64,000 bases of DNA, from positions 1 through 64,000 of the forward strand of contig CANFHA010000010.1 in NCBI GenBank assembly GCA_947446645.1, given 5' to 3'. The DNA comes from Chitinophagaceae bacterium (GTDB lineage: Bacteria > Bacteroidota > Bacteroidia > Chitinophagales > Chitinophagaceae). The notes below the pieces were generated by a model, which saw only the letters and a program-made list of their open reading frames with translations, was not told the origin of the DNA and did not search any database. The first letter of the stretch is position 1. Each line of letters starts with the position of its first letter. Below, piece by piece: positions 17,202 through 25,842 of this stretch. Position numbers and translations under genes: made by a program.

Positions 17202-17651
17202 CTAGCTCTGCTTCGAGACGGTAGGCTTTCCTTTCCCTGAGGTCAATAAAGGCAGCAGGCTTTGCTGCAGATATTCAGCCCAGGCATTTGAGCAGGCATC
17301 ATAGCATTCGATCTCGGGAACAAGCCCCTCGTGTGTGAAGCGGAGCATGGTTTTTTCGTCTTTTTCTGAGATGTCCCAGGTCATGTTGGTGCCGTTCCAT
17401 TCCTTTGTGTTTTTAAGCCAGGGCTTGTTGCAGTCGAGCACATGCCATACTATTCTCATGCCGGGAACAAGTTCTGTGACTTTTGACGTTATATACACGG
17501 CACCAAAGCGGACAGTGAAAACATCATTGAGCTCTTTTGTGCTGCCTTCAAAGCTTGTGGACCACCATGCGGGCACATCATTGATAGCGCTAAAAACCTG
17601 GTCCGGAGCCTGTGCCACCAGTAGTGTGGTAGCGTAGTCTGTTGTTGTCAT
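17202..17651 (-). CDS. AHSA1/SRPBCC-domain protein
   Basis: A 149-residue single-domain protein of the START-like Activator-of-Hsp90-ATPase type. The N-terminal TTTLLVAQAPDQVFSAI-like strand-helix start, the WW pair in VPAWWSTSFEG, and the C-terminal helix AWAEYLQQSLLPLLTSGKG are family features. Such proteins bind hydrophobic ligands; no ligand is known here. It lies 24 nt downstream of a DinB-like gene and probably shares its transcript. Confidence 0.85.
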   Translation of the reverse strand: MTTTDYATTLLVAQAPDQVFSAINDVPAWWSTSFEGSTKELNDVFTVRFGAVYITSKVTELVPGMRIVWHVLDCNKPWLKNTKEWNGTNMTWDISEKDEKTMLRFTHEGLVPEIECYDACSNAWAEYLQQSLLPLLTSGKGKPTVSKQS

Positions 17652-17675
17652 TTGTGTTGTTTTAGAAGATCGTGA

Positions 17676-18155
17676 TTATTTAAGTAATACCAGCTGACCC
17701 AGGTGGTATGAGAGATGCGATGTGCGGGTAACGAGAATGTTCAGCTTATTGCGGTGCGGCTCGTTAGCGAAGTCTTCAGCAGAAACAGAGCTGTGTTTTT
17801 CAAACCACTCATCAGGCTGCAGGCTGCTGAATTTTTGTGCAAGGAATTCGCTTTGCTTACTCCAGATATCCCTCAATTCTTTTGCTGAAGGTACCACGGC
17901 ACCTGATTTGTCGGGCGACTTCAGGAAGGGCTCATACAAATCGGGATATTGCTTATCGCCTAAGCTAAGCAGTGGCAACATGTCATCATGCACAGCAATA
18001 AGATGGCCCAGCAGGTAGATGCCCCTGTTTTTACCTGGTGCTATTTCCTTTTGCAATTGCTCGTCCGTTACAGCATTGAGGATAGTGTCGCAGTTTTTTG
18101 TCAGTGCGTTCCATCTGTCCAGGATCATTTTTACCATTACCTGTTTTGTTTCCAT
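17676..18155 (-). CDS. DinB-family protein
   Basis: A 159-residue four-helix protein of the DinB/YfiT-like type. The metal-binding His positions are plausible at GHLIAVHDD (early) and HLSYHLGQL (end). These proteins are often thiol-dependent transferases or metalloproteins, but this one's substrate is unknown. It is in a likely two-gene operon with the AHSA1 protein downstream and divergent from the broken AraC-type regulator. Confidence 0.85.
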   Translation of the reverse strand: METKQVMVKMILDRWNALTKNCDTILNAVTDEQLQKEIAPGKNRGIYLLGHLIAVHDDMLPLLSLGDKQYPDLYEPFLKSPDKSGAVVPSAKELRDIWSKQSEFLAQKFSSLQPDEWFEKHSSVSAEDFANEPHRNKLNILVTRTSHLSYHLGQLVLLK

Positions 18156-18258
18156 TGTTGCTTTTTAAAGTTTGTGTTACAAAAGTAGTGTCTGAATATT
18201 ACTTGTAAAGGGTGTAAAATGGACTTCGTAGCGGGTTGATATGGACAATATACTTTTC

Positions 18259-18266
18259 TATCTTTG
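18259..18266 (+). promoter_or_regulatory. -7 box of the AraC-type regulator
   Basis: TATCTTTG matches the consensus exactly and ends 15 nt before the ATG at 18282. Its survival argues that the gene was disrupted recently or is still transcribed. Confidence 0.65.
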
Positions 18267-18281
18267 TGCAAACATTTGCAA

Positions 18282-19259
18282 ATGAAACACCTGACAATAG
18301 TAGTGCCTGATGGTGAGAACAATATTAGCAGCATTGCAGGCGCTTACAAAATATTTACTAAGGCTAATTAGTACCGGAAGGGTACCGGGAAAAGTGAATT
18401 GTTTACCATACAGCTGGCCGGGCTATCTAAGGAGGTAGATTTTCATGGAGGTTTATTTAGCGTAAGGCCCCATACGTATATCTCGGCAATTGCAAAAACT
18501 GATCTCATCATTATTCCGTCGCTGAATCATAACTACGAGCTGGCGCTGAAGGAAAATAAGAAACTGGTGGACTGGGTTGCTGCCCGGTATAAAGATGGCG
18601 CAGAGGTGGCCACAATATGTACAGGTGCATTTATGCTGGCGGCATCCGGCTTGCTGGACGGGAAAAACTGCTCTACGCACTGGGCGGTGGCAGAAAATTT
18701 CAGGATGATGTTTCCTAAGGTGAAGTTGGAGCCAGGCAGGCTAATAACGGATGAACATGGGATATACACCAATGGCGGCGCTTTTTCTTTCCTGAACCTG
18801 ATGATATACCTGGTGGAGAAGTACTATGACCGCCAGACAGCCATCTTTTGCGCTAAGGTTTTCCAGATAGATATAGACAGAAACAGCCAGTCCGCGTTTG
18901 CCATATTTACAGGGCAGAAACAACATGGTGATGAGGTGGTAAAAGAGGCGCAAACCTATATAGAACGGAATATGCAAGAGAAGTTGTCGATCGAAAGTAT
19001 CTCGGCGAAGTTTGCTATTGGCCGGCGCAATTTCGACCGCCGGTTTATAAAAGCTACGGGCAACACACCTGTGGAGTACCTGCAGCGGGTGAAAATAGAA
19101 GCGGCAAAGAAAACACTGGAGAATACGCGTAAGACCATAAATGAAGTAATGTGTGAAGTGGGCTATTCTGACGTGAAGGCATTTCGCGAGGTGTTCAGGA
19201 AGATAACTGGTATGTCGCCGGTGGAATATAAGGGGAGGTATAATAAGGAGGCTGTATAA
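18282..19259 (+). pseudogene. GATase1/DJ-1-type AraC-family regulator with an in-frame amber codon
   Basis: From the ATG at 18282 one reading frame runs to the stop at 19257 and is interrupted only by TAG at 18369-18371 (codon 30). Before it is MKHLTIVVPDG...FTKAN; after it YRKGTGKSELFTIQLAG. The whole reads as a standard regulator: a DJ-1/PfpI-like domain (to about residue 200, with CTGAFMLAASGLLDGK and HWAVAENF) and a C-terminal AraC DNA-binding domain (IESISAKFAIGRRNFDRRF, GYSDVKAFREVFRKITG). A G-to-T change of a GAG Glu codon would explain the stop. Translation could restart in the GATase domain (no good ATG before 18445), or the amber could be read through; otherwise it is a pseudogene. 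Confidence 0.85.
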
Positions 19260-19302
19260 GGCCCGCAATCACAGGCCTTATTTATTCATGGTCGTAATGC
19301 AA

Positions 19303-19698
19303 TTAAAACTGTCGCTGTGTGCCATAGGCAAGTATCGCGCTGATCTGAGCATCGGTTAAAGAGGGGAAGGATGGCATTGTTATCTTTCCCCATTTGTTAT
19401 ACAACTGTGCGGGATAAGAGTTGTCACCACTCGTTTTTATAGATTCAGTGGAGTTGCGGATGAAGGCGTAGAGCTTTGTTGTGTCATGCCCCCAGCGGGT
19501 AATAGCATCTATTGTTGCTGGGCCGGTCGCATCCTTCACCGGGTTGTGGCAAGAGGAACAATAAGTCATGTACAGTGCTTTTCCGTCGGGAGCGGTTTGT
19601 CTGCTGGTGGAACCTTGATCCGCATTTTGATGAGGCTCGCCACAGGCGGCGACAAATAGAATGCTGGTGCAAAGGAGGATGTGTATTTTGCGTGTCAT
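19303..19698 (-). CDS. Mono-haem cytochrome c lipoprotein
   Basis: A 131-residue lipoprotein (lipobox VAAC, Cys 19) with one c-type haem site CSSCH (47-51) and a likely axial Met in KITMPSFPSL near the C-terminus. The spacing fits a small class I cytochrome that carries electrons on the periplasmic side. It is on the strand opposite the regulator and 14 nt downstream of the aminotransferase gene, suggesting co-transcription with it. Confidence 0.9.
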   Translation of the reverse strand: MTRKIHILLCTSILFVAACGEPHQNADQGSTSRQTAPDGKALYMTYCSSCHNPVKDATGPATIDAITRWGHDTTKLYAFIRNSTESIKTSGDNSYPAQLYNKWGKITMPSFPSLTDAQISAILAYGTQRQF

Positions 19699-19711
19699 AA
19701 ATATTTGTGTG

Positions 19712-20893
19712 TTAGTAGTATTTGGTCAGCAATTGCCCCTCGCTCAAAATCTCTGCGAGTGCGCTATACAATCTATCTAAATCGCTTTGATCATTAAATG
19801 CCTGTATAGAGTAGCGGAGGAAAATATTGGCCCCATGTACCATTACCGGTACTTCGATCTTATAATGTTCAAAGAGGTGGCGTTGCAATTGCTGTGGCTG
19901 CAATGTGCGAATGGGTATACTGCACATCTGGCCCAGGAAATCATCGCTTACAGGGCATAGAGTGGCACTGCCAAGAAGATCGCAAAAGCGCTGATAGTTG
20001 GTCTGCACCAGTTGCCTGCAGCGCTGAGCTACCTGCTCCCAGTTATTTTCCTTCATAAACGCAATAGCGGCAGGCGTATTGAGGAATGCGGAGAAGTCGC
20101 GCGTGCCCTGCATCTGGTGATAGTCGAGAAAGCGGGAGTGCGATGGTACGGCGCTTTCGTAGCCCCAGCTTACAACAAGGGGGTCGAAGCGATCCTGGAA
20201 TTCTTTCTTCACATAGAGAAAGGTATTCCCTTTTGCCGTCATCATCCATTTGTGGCAAGCTCCTGTATAAATATCAGCTTTCAGCGTGGAGAGGTTTAGT
20301 GGAATGTGGCCGGGCACATGAGCGCCATCTACTATGGTAAGCAGGCCTTTCGCTTTGGCTATTTCACATATTTCTTCTACCGGTAACCGCAGGGCGGTGC
20401 TGCTGGTAATTTGCGATATGAATATGGCTTTGGTGCGCGACGAATAACCTTTCCAGAACTGCTCAACGATGGCCTCTTTTGAAACCACAGGTAACGAGAT
20501 AGGTTGACGCACGTATGTTGCCTTCTTTTGCCTGCAATAGTAATTCCAGGTGCGGTCGAGTGCGCCGTATTCCAGGTCTGTAGATAGTATTTCATCCCCT
20601 TCCTGCAGGTTCAGCCCTTTTGCTATTATGTTGATGGCATAGGTAGGGTTGGTGACATACACCAGGTCGTCTGCATCGCAATGCACATAGTCTGCAAGGG
20701 CTTCGCGCGACGTTTGGAGCCGCGCACTACTGTCTACTGCTATATACTGGACGGGTTCTCTTTCGAGCACTAATTGCCAGTCCTGGTAGTCTTTGAAGAC
20801 TGGCTTTGGGCAAGCGCCGAAGGATGCAAAATTCAGGTAAGTAATATCTGGCTGCAGTAAAAACTGTGCCTTAAGCTGGTTGTAGTCGGTCAT
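19712..20893 (-). CDS. Class V aminotransferase (isopenicillin-N epimerase-like)
   Basis: A 393-residue PLP enzyme of fold type I. The DGAHVPGHIPLNL segment holds the PLP-binding Asp and the TGACHKWMM segment the Schiff-base Lys. NFASFGACPKPVF near the N-terminus is typical of the class V group related to isopenicillin-N epimerase and cysteine desulfurases. The substrate cannot be told. The start at 20893 (MTDYNQLK) is preferred over the ATG at 20917, which only adds MCPKGIDT. Confidence 0.88.
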   Translation of the reverse strand: MTDYNQLKAQFLLQPDITYLNFASFGACPKPVFKDYQDWQLVLEREPVQYIAVDSSARLQTSREALADYVHCDADDLVYVTNPTYAINIIAKGLNLQEGDEILSTDLEYGALDRTWNYYCRQKKATYVRQPISLPVVSKEAIVEQFWKGYSSRTKAIFISQITSSTALRLPVEEICEIAKAKGLLTIVDGAHVPGHIPLNLSTLKADIYTGACHKWMMTAKGNTFLYVKKEFQDRFDPLVVSWGYESAVPSHSRFLDYHQMQGTRDFSAFLNTPAAIAFMKENNWEQVAQRCRQLVQTNYQRFCDLLGSATLCPVSDDFLGQMCSIPIRTLQPQQLQRHLFEHYKIEVPVMVHGANIFLRYSIQAFNDQSDLDRLYSALAEILSEGQLLTKYY

Positions 20894-20954
20894 GGTATCA
20901 ATGCCCTTTGGGCACAAGATAAAAATAGCAAAAGGAATTGAAATGAAATGCCGG

Positions 20955-21194
20955 TTATTCCATGGATATCATAACGCAGGTATCTACAGCATCATTCAGG
21001 ATAAAGCACCTGGGGTAGGCTTCGGATTGTGGTATTTCTCCTAACGAAAGTACTGTGTCGTGGCCGGTGCCGTTGACCCTGGCTGTGCATTGGCACAGGT
21101 AGTATCTCTTCTTGTGGTGGCAGGCGCTTATTGCTAAAGCAATGGTTAATACGGCAATGGCTGTTTTTGTTTTCCCCTGGCGGATGCTGCTCAT
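20955..21194 (-). CDS. Small lipoprotein, Cys-rich
   Basis: A 79-residue lipoprotein with a basic N-terminus and signal (AIAVLTIALAISAC, Cys 25). The mature 55 residues contain four further Cys (YLCQC, RCF, DTCV). I do not recognise it. It starts well away from neighbouring genes and shows lipoprotein features, so it is probably real. Confidence 0.55.
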   Translation of the reverse strand: MSSIRQGKTKTAIAVLTIALAISACHHKKRYYLCQCTARVNGTGHDTVLSLGEIPQSEAYPRCFILNDAVDTCVMISME

Positions 21195-21311
21195 CAGTGC
21201 TGGTTTAGTTTGTGTGCACTATAACGCGTGGTTGACGGTTTTCTTGTGCAAAGTTTTTAAAAGAATTGTGCAAAGTCCGAATCCGCGAGTGCTGTTTTCT
21301 GTTTCTTTTAT

Positions 21312-21899
21312 CTAATGAAATTTCTCACCCTTAGCCAGCATTTCCATGATGATGTTCATTCGTTTTTCGCGGGTCTCCGGTTTTTTAGCGGTCTGAAGCC
21401 GCCACGTGATCGCGTATTTATTGGCTTTGTTCAGCGAGTCGAAAAAAGCTTTTGCTTTTTCGTTCTTTTCCAGGAGTTTGAGCAGATCGTCAGGTACTGT
21501 TGAGTTAGAAGGTGAATCATAGGCGGCAGCCAGGCGCCCGTCTGCCCTTGCGTCTTCAAAGGCCTTCAATCCGGCGGTTTTCATTCTCTTTTCGTTCGTA
21601 AGCCGTTCAATATGCTCTATGTTTCTTTTAGACCAAATGCTGCGTGCGCGGCGTGGTGTGAATTTCTGAATCCAGGACTCACTGTCGAATTTCTTCTTTT
21701 GCCCGTCAATCCAGCCATGGCAGAGGGCTTCGTCGAGAGCCTCCGCATAGGTAACAGTTTTTTCACCCGACTCTTTTTTGAAAATGCGCAGCCATATACC
21801 ATCTGACTTTGCATGATTGGCAGCAAGCCATTTCTCCCACGCACCTATAGACGCAAATGATTTGGTGGGAGCATCGTTCTTGTTTTCTATAGTACTCAT
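21312..21899 (-). CDS. YdeI/OmpD-associated family protein
   Basis: A 195-residue cytosolic protein. The N-terminal segment WEKWLAANHAKSDGIWLRI followed by TVTYAEALDEALCHGWIDG and the FTPRRARSIWSKRNIEH block are hallmarks of the YdeI family. The C-terminus carries the LNKANKYAITWRLQTAKKPE helices. The family has been linked to peptide or bacteriocin resistance in some species, but its biochemical role is unclear. Monocistronic. Confidence 0.9.
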   Translation of the reverse strand: MSTIENKNDAPTKSFASIGAWEKWLAANHAKSDGIWLRIFKKESGEKTVTYAEALDEALCHGWIDGQKKKFDSESWIQKFTPRRARSIWSKRNIEHIERLTNEKRMKTAGLKAFEDARADGRLAAAYDSPSNSTVPDDLLKLLEKNEKAKAFFDSLNKANKYAITWRLQTAKKPETREKRMNIIMEMLAKGEKFH

Positions 21900-21970
21900 T
21901 TAGCCGCTCCATTTACAGCAGGAGCAGATACTAACTTACGGAAATGTTTTTGAAATTGGAGTTGGAAAGT

Positions 21971-22235
21971 TTATCTCCACCGGTCATAGCAGCGCTTTGC
22001 CCGCGTCCAGAAGCATCCCGATTCATAATTGCCGATGCCGTTTAGTCCTCTGTAGGAGGTCTGGCGGGGACGTGGTAAAGCTATGAATCTATAGTTGCCG
22101 AAATCAGGGGAAACCACCACGCCGCTTCTGACGTCACAGCAGGGGCGTGCATGAAGGGAATGAAGTATGCGGATGTTTTTTGCAGGAGATACATGCAGAC
22201 AATAACAAGGACGCCATCGCTAGCGGTTTTTTCAT
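21971..22235 (-). pseudogene. Frameshifted lipoprotein remnant, FISUMP-like
   Basis: On the minus strand an ATG at 22233-22235 opens a lipoprotein signal (MKKPLAMASLLLSACISC) that runs 33 codons to a stop at 22134-22136. In another frame the sequence continues as SPDFGNYRFIALPRPRQ, then SYRGLNGIGNYESGCFWT and ends RCYDRW at a stop at 21971. The second part resembles the end of Fibrobacter-major-paralogue (FISUMP) domains (ALP-GYR..G....LG..GYWWS). A full gene would be several hundred codons, so the middle is deleted and one frameshift is present. It lies next to the RAYT gene. The family assignment is tentative. Confidence 0.5.
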
Positions 22236-22359
22236 AGCTACATGATTTGGAATAAAACGAGGAAAAATAAAAAATATTGTTCAGTATGTTTTCGCTACCT
22301 GCATGTTCAACAATGGTGCAGAAACTTCCAATACCACTGGTGCGGTTTTTATTCTGAAA

Positions 22360-23001
22360 TCAGCTCCAAAATCGGTCTTCTTTCCAGTTCTTCGGATTGT
22401 TGGCTATGTAGGCTGAAATATTAAGATAAGATATTTGGTCTCGAATGATATGATCATGGTAGTAGCGTTGCCATATCTTTCTCTCATGCGGGAAATCGGC
22501 AGGATGGATATCGCGAAACCATTTAGTAACCCCAATTTTGAATCCTTTTACAATAGAACCAATAGACCGTGGAATCATTTTTTGAAAATCGTGTTGTTGT
22601 ACATCAGGTATGGTTTTATCCGGGTGGTGGTTTTCCGGCGTACGTAGGGGTTGAAAATTTTCACCCCCTACATGATGCACATCCCGTGCGTTGCGGCTGT
22701 CCCTTATATCGTGTGGAACCGCAGCGTGTGGGTATTGAATTTCAATAATTCCATGTATATGGTTTGGCATTACAACATGCTCATGTAATACTGCATTGGG
22801 AAAATGATTCGGGATATCCTGCCAGCAATCATCGGCAACTTTTCCTGCGTCATTCAATATCATTTCATGATCAGTTATTTGCCCAAATAGACATTCTTTG
22901 TTTTGGGTGCAAGCAGTAATAAAATACAATCCCTCCCGCGAATAGTCGTACCCTTTTAGCCGGGTAGATTTTCGGTGATGAATGTTTGAGTTAGAACCCA
23001 T
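22360..23001 (-). CDS. REP-associated tyrosine transposase (RAYT, IS200-like)
   Basis: A 213-residue Y1/HUH-type nuclease. The N-terminal RLKGYDYSREGLYFITACT, the HUH motif in VVMPNHIHGIIEI (about 85-98) and the C-terminal WQRYYHDHIIR...YIANNPKNW segment with the likely catalytic Tyr are typical of RAYT proteins, which process REP palindromes as single strands. The start at 23001 (MGSNSNIHHRK) avoids overlap with comM; it begins 25 nt after the comM stop. The segment between HUH and the Tyr region contains a palindrome in its DNA (22644-22671). No IS ends flank it, as expected for a domesticated RAYT. Confidence 0.88.
   Translation of the reverse strand: MGSNSNIHHRKSTRLKGYDYSREGLYFITACTQNKECLFGQITDHEMILNDAGKVADDCWQDIPNHFPNAVLHEHVVMPNHIHGIIEIQYPHAAVPHDIRDSRNARDVHHVGGENFQPLRTPENHHPDKTIPDVQQHDFQKMIPRSIGSIVKGFKIGVTKWFRDIHPADFPHERKIWQRYYHDHIIRDQISYLNISAYIANNPKNWKEDRFWS
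22644..22671. repeat. Palindrome inside the RAYT coding sequence
   Basis: A 28-nt near-perfect palindrome: GTAGGGGTTGAAAA followed by its complement with a single mismatched pair. It is read in frame as HVGGENFQPLR in the transposase. The shape is that of a REP element. Confidence 0.75.
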
Positions 23002-23026
23002 TTTCTCCAGGCTGATAAAATTCCGC

Positions 23027-24568
23027 TTACCCAGCCCATCCCTCTCTATCCAAGCTCCGGTACTGTATTGCTTCTGCGAGATGTTCCGGACGTATTTCTT
23101 CGCTGCCCGCGAGGTCGGCAATGGTGCGGCTCACTTTTAGTATGCGATCGTATGCGCGTGCTGAGAGATTGAGCCGATCCATGGCAGTTTTGAGCAGGTT
23201 GGCGCCTACGCTGCTGATCACGCATATTTCTTTCAGCTGCTTGCTGCCCATCTGTGCATTGCAGTATACGCCTTCATTGTTTTCAAATCGTTTTTCCTGT
23301 ATCTCCCGCGCTCTTATTACACGCTCACGCACATCATCGCTGTGCTCAGATGTTTTAATGCTGGACAGTTCGCTGAAGGGCACGGGAGTTACTTCTACAT
23401 GCAGGTCTATACGGTCCAGCAACGGGCCGCTGATTTTATTAAGGTATTTCTGCACCATTATTGGAGAGCAGGTACACTCTTTTTCGGGGTGGTTAAAGTA
23501 GCCGCAGGGACATGGATTCATAGATGCTATGAGCATGAATGATGCGGGGAAATCTATGCTCATTTTAGCGCGGCTTATACATACTTTGCGCTCCTCCATA
23601 GGCTGGCGCATTACTTCCAGCGCGCTGCGCTTGAATTCCGGCAGCTCGTCAAGAAACAGCACTCCATTGTGTGCCAGCGATATTTCACCGGGCTGTGGTA
23701 CACCGCCGCCGCCTACAAGGGCTGCGTCAGAAATAGTATGGTGTGGACTGCGAAAAGGCCGCTGCGCTATAAGAGCCGTATTCACTGCCAGCTTACCAGC
23801 CACCGAGTGTATCTTGGTTGTCTCCAGTGCTTCGTGCAGCGATAGGGGAGGTAAAATTGTAGGCAACCTTTTGGCCAGCATTGTTTTACCTGCGCCGGGC
23901 GGGCCTATGAGGATAGCGTTATGTCCGCCGGCAGCGGCGATCTCCAATGCCCGTTTTACATTTTCCTGTCCCTTTACATCGCTGAAGTCTATTTCAAAAT
24001 TGCTTTGCGCATCAAAGAATTCTTCCCGGGTATTTACCACCGTAGGCTTTAAAGTGCCGGTTTTATTGAAAAATGCGGTTACGTCAGAAATGCTTTCTAC
24101 ACCAAACACGTCCAGGTTGTTTACAATGCCGGCTTCGCGTGCATTTGCTATCGGCAGTATCAGTCCTTTATATTTTTCCTTTCTTGCCTGTATGGCCATA
24201 GGGAGTGCTCCCTTTATGGGCTGCACAGAGCCATCGAGCGACAGCTCGCCCATTATTATGTATTGGTTCAGCTCATCGGCGGGTATTTGCCCGGTGGCTG
24301 CAAGCATACCCAGCGCAATGGGTAAGTCGTAGGCAGAGCCTGCTTTCTTGATATCTGCTGGCGCCATGTTTACCACCACTTTGGTGCGCGGCCGCTCAAA
24401 ACCGGTATTCTTTATTGCGGACAATATCCGCTCTATACTTTCTTTTACGGCATTATCAGGAAGGCCTACAATAAAGTAGCCAGTAGTGCCCTGTGCCAGG
24501 TCTACTTCCATAGTGATAGTCATTGCCTCTACTCCATACACCGCACTGCCAAATACTTTTACTAACAT
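23027..24568 (-). CDS. comM: YifB/ComM family Mg-chelatase-like ATPase
   Basis: A 513-residue AAA+ protein. An N-terminal Lon-protease-like domain (about 1-170) precedes the ATPase with Walker A GPPGAGKTMLAKRL (about 216), Walker B VLFLDELPEF and the NPCPCGY zinc-like loop. The C-terminal ARAYDRILKVSRTIADL domain ends the protein at EAIQYRSLDR. ComM is a branch-migration helicase that aids DNA integration during transformation in some species. Length and order match the family. A -7 box lies 20 nt upstream. Confidence 0.93.
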   Translation of the reverse strand: MLVKVFGSAVYGVEAMTITMEVDLAQGTTGYFIVGLPDNAVKESIERILSAIKNTGFERPRTKVVVNMAPADIKKAGSAYDLPIALGMLAATGQIPADELNQYIIMGELSLDGSVQPIKGALPMAIQARKEKYKGLILPIANAREAGIVNNLDVFGVESISDVTAFFNKTGTLKPTVVNTREEFFDAQSNFEIDFSDVKGQENVKRALEIAAAGGHNAILIGPPGAGKTMLAKRLPTILPPLSLHEALETTKIHSVAGKLAVNTALIAQRPFRSPHHTISDAALVGGGGVPQPGEISLAHNGVLFLDELPEFKRSALEVMRQPMEERKVCISRAKMSIDFPASFMLIASMNPCPCGYFNHPEKECTCSPIMVQKYLNKISGPLLDRIDLHVEVTPVPFSELSSIKTSEHSDDVRERVIRAREIQEKRFENNEGVYCNAQMGSKQLKEICVISSVGANLLKTAMDRLNLSARAYDRILKVSRTIADLAGSEEIRPEHLAEAIQYRSLDREGWAG

Positions 24569-24587
24569 TGTTCAATATTAAGGAGCA

Positions 24588-24595
24588 CAAATATA
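24588..24595 (-). promoter_or_regulatory. -7 box of comM
   Basis: Reads TATATTTG on the minus strand and ends about 19 nt before the comM ATG. Confidence 0.6.
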
Positions 24596-24687
24596 ACTAT
24601 CGGGTGGCAGTGTTAAATATATTTTAGTTCAATGTCTAACGTTTTCTTATTACATCACGTCAATACCATGGAGTAAGCTTTTGTTTT

Positions 24688-25722
24688 ATGAATCGCCTGT
24701 ATAGATCCTTATTGTTATTTTGCTTTGGCCTGGTGGCTTTTTGCGCCACTTCGTGCAGAAAGGGCGCATACGTTGCTCCTGTTTCCACAGTAACCGTTGC
24801 CAGCGATGAAAACGGGTTAAATGCGCTTTTTGCAGCGCTGCAATCTGCGCCACAGCAAATGACAGTAGCGGCGGGGCGCGAGCAAACTATCTATGGCTTA
24901 TATGGCACAAAGATCACTTTCTACCCTAATTCTTTTAAGGATAAGAACGGCAACGTGCTTCGGAACGGCGCGGTAAACATACAACTGCGGGAGATATACA
25001 CAGTAGGGGATATGGTGGCCAACAGGGCTGCAACAACTGCAAATGGCAAGCTGCTAACCAGTGGCGGCCAGGTGCAAATAACAGCTAACGCAAATGGACA
25101 GGAAGTTTTTGCAAATAAGTATGGCATAGGCTTCCGGCACCTGAAACCATCGGCCCAGCCCATGACTTTGTTTTACGGAGACAATGCAGATTTTGTGAGT
25201 AACTGGACTATATGTGGCGACCCGCAGGCTGGAAACTTTGTGCCTGGCACCAGCACAAGCGCAGATACCAATGTGATCTTCGTAATTACCAGCAGTGGGG
25301 TAGATACCGTTATCACCCACGGTATAGTCACCAATTACTACCAGTTTGATAGTTGCACAAATTTTAACTGGATAAACTGCGATTACTTCTACACATCCGG
25401 TGCGCAGCTTACCAACGTTAAGGTGGCCCTGCCAGATAGTACTTATAACCAGTCGAATACCGAAGTATTCTTAGTGTTCCCTGCAATTAACGCGGCATCT
25501 CATATGACCCGCTACAACCCGGCTACTAATACTTTTGAGCTGCAGAATGGGTATTATGTGCCTATAGGCATGCAGGTGGATGTGGTAGTAGTGTCGAAAA
25601 TCGGCGTTAGTTATTATTTCAACAGTCATAAAGGGATGACCACCTCAGACAATATGGTTGTATATGCGGACATGGCGCTTGTGAGCCTGGACTATATACG
25701 GGCCCAGCTCAGTGCATTGTGA
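24688..25722 (+). CDS. Lipoprotein of unknown function
   Basis: A 344-residue lipoprotein (signal to ATSC, Cys 23). The mature protein looks like a beta-rich extracellular domain: GTKITFYPNSFKDKNG, AVNIQLREIYTVGDM and LTSGGQVQITANANGQE form a segment often seen in Bacteroidota exported proteins, where a Ser/Gly-rich strand pattern follows an ITFYPNSF-like start. A fourth element is YYVPIGMQVDVVVVSKIG. No enzyme motif is visible. Divergent from comM, with 119 nt between them; no clear operon partner. Confidence 0.65.
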   Translation: MNRLYRSLLLFCFGLVAFCATSCRKGAYVAPVSTVTVASDENGLNALFAALQSAPQQMTVAAGREQTIYGLYGTKITFYPNSFKDKNGNVLRNGAVNIQLREIYTVGDMVANRAATTANGKLLTSGGQVQITANANGQEVFANKYGIGFRHLKPSAQPMTLFYGDNADFVSNWTICGDPQAGNFVPGTSTSADTNVIFVITSSGVDTVITHGIVTNYYQFDSCTNFNWINCDYFYTSGAQLTNVKVALPDSTYNQSNTEVFLVFPAINAASHMTRYNPATNTFELQNGYYVPIGMQVDVVVVSKIGVSYYFNSHKGMTTSDNMVVYADMALVSLDYIRAQLSAL

Positions 25723-25827
25723 TATAAATTTTGAAGAAGTTAATAAAGCCTATCATCGCTCCGCCCTCGCGGCGCTTTTTATTTTATTTAACAAGGTACT
25801 GTGCATTGTATAGTACTGTCTTTTACC

Positions 25828-25835
25828 TACCTTTG
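25828..25835 (+). promoter_or_regulatory. -7 box of the padR-pspC operon
   Basis: TACCTTTG is a perfect consensus match and ends 7 nt before the padR ATG, leaving little or no leader. Confidence 0.65.
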
Positions 25836-25842
25836 TGTTTAA

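Noticed and set aside
23529-24332. 267-residue reading frame on the plus strand
   Set aside because: Antisense to comM; no recognisable domain; Ser/Pro/Ala-rich shadow.
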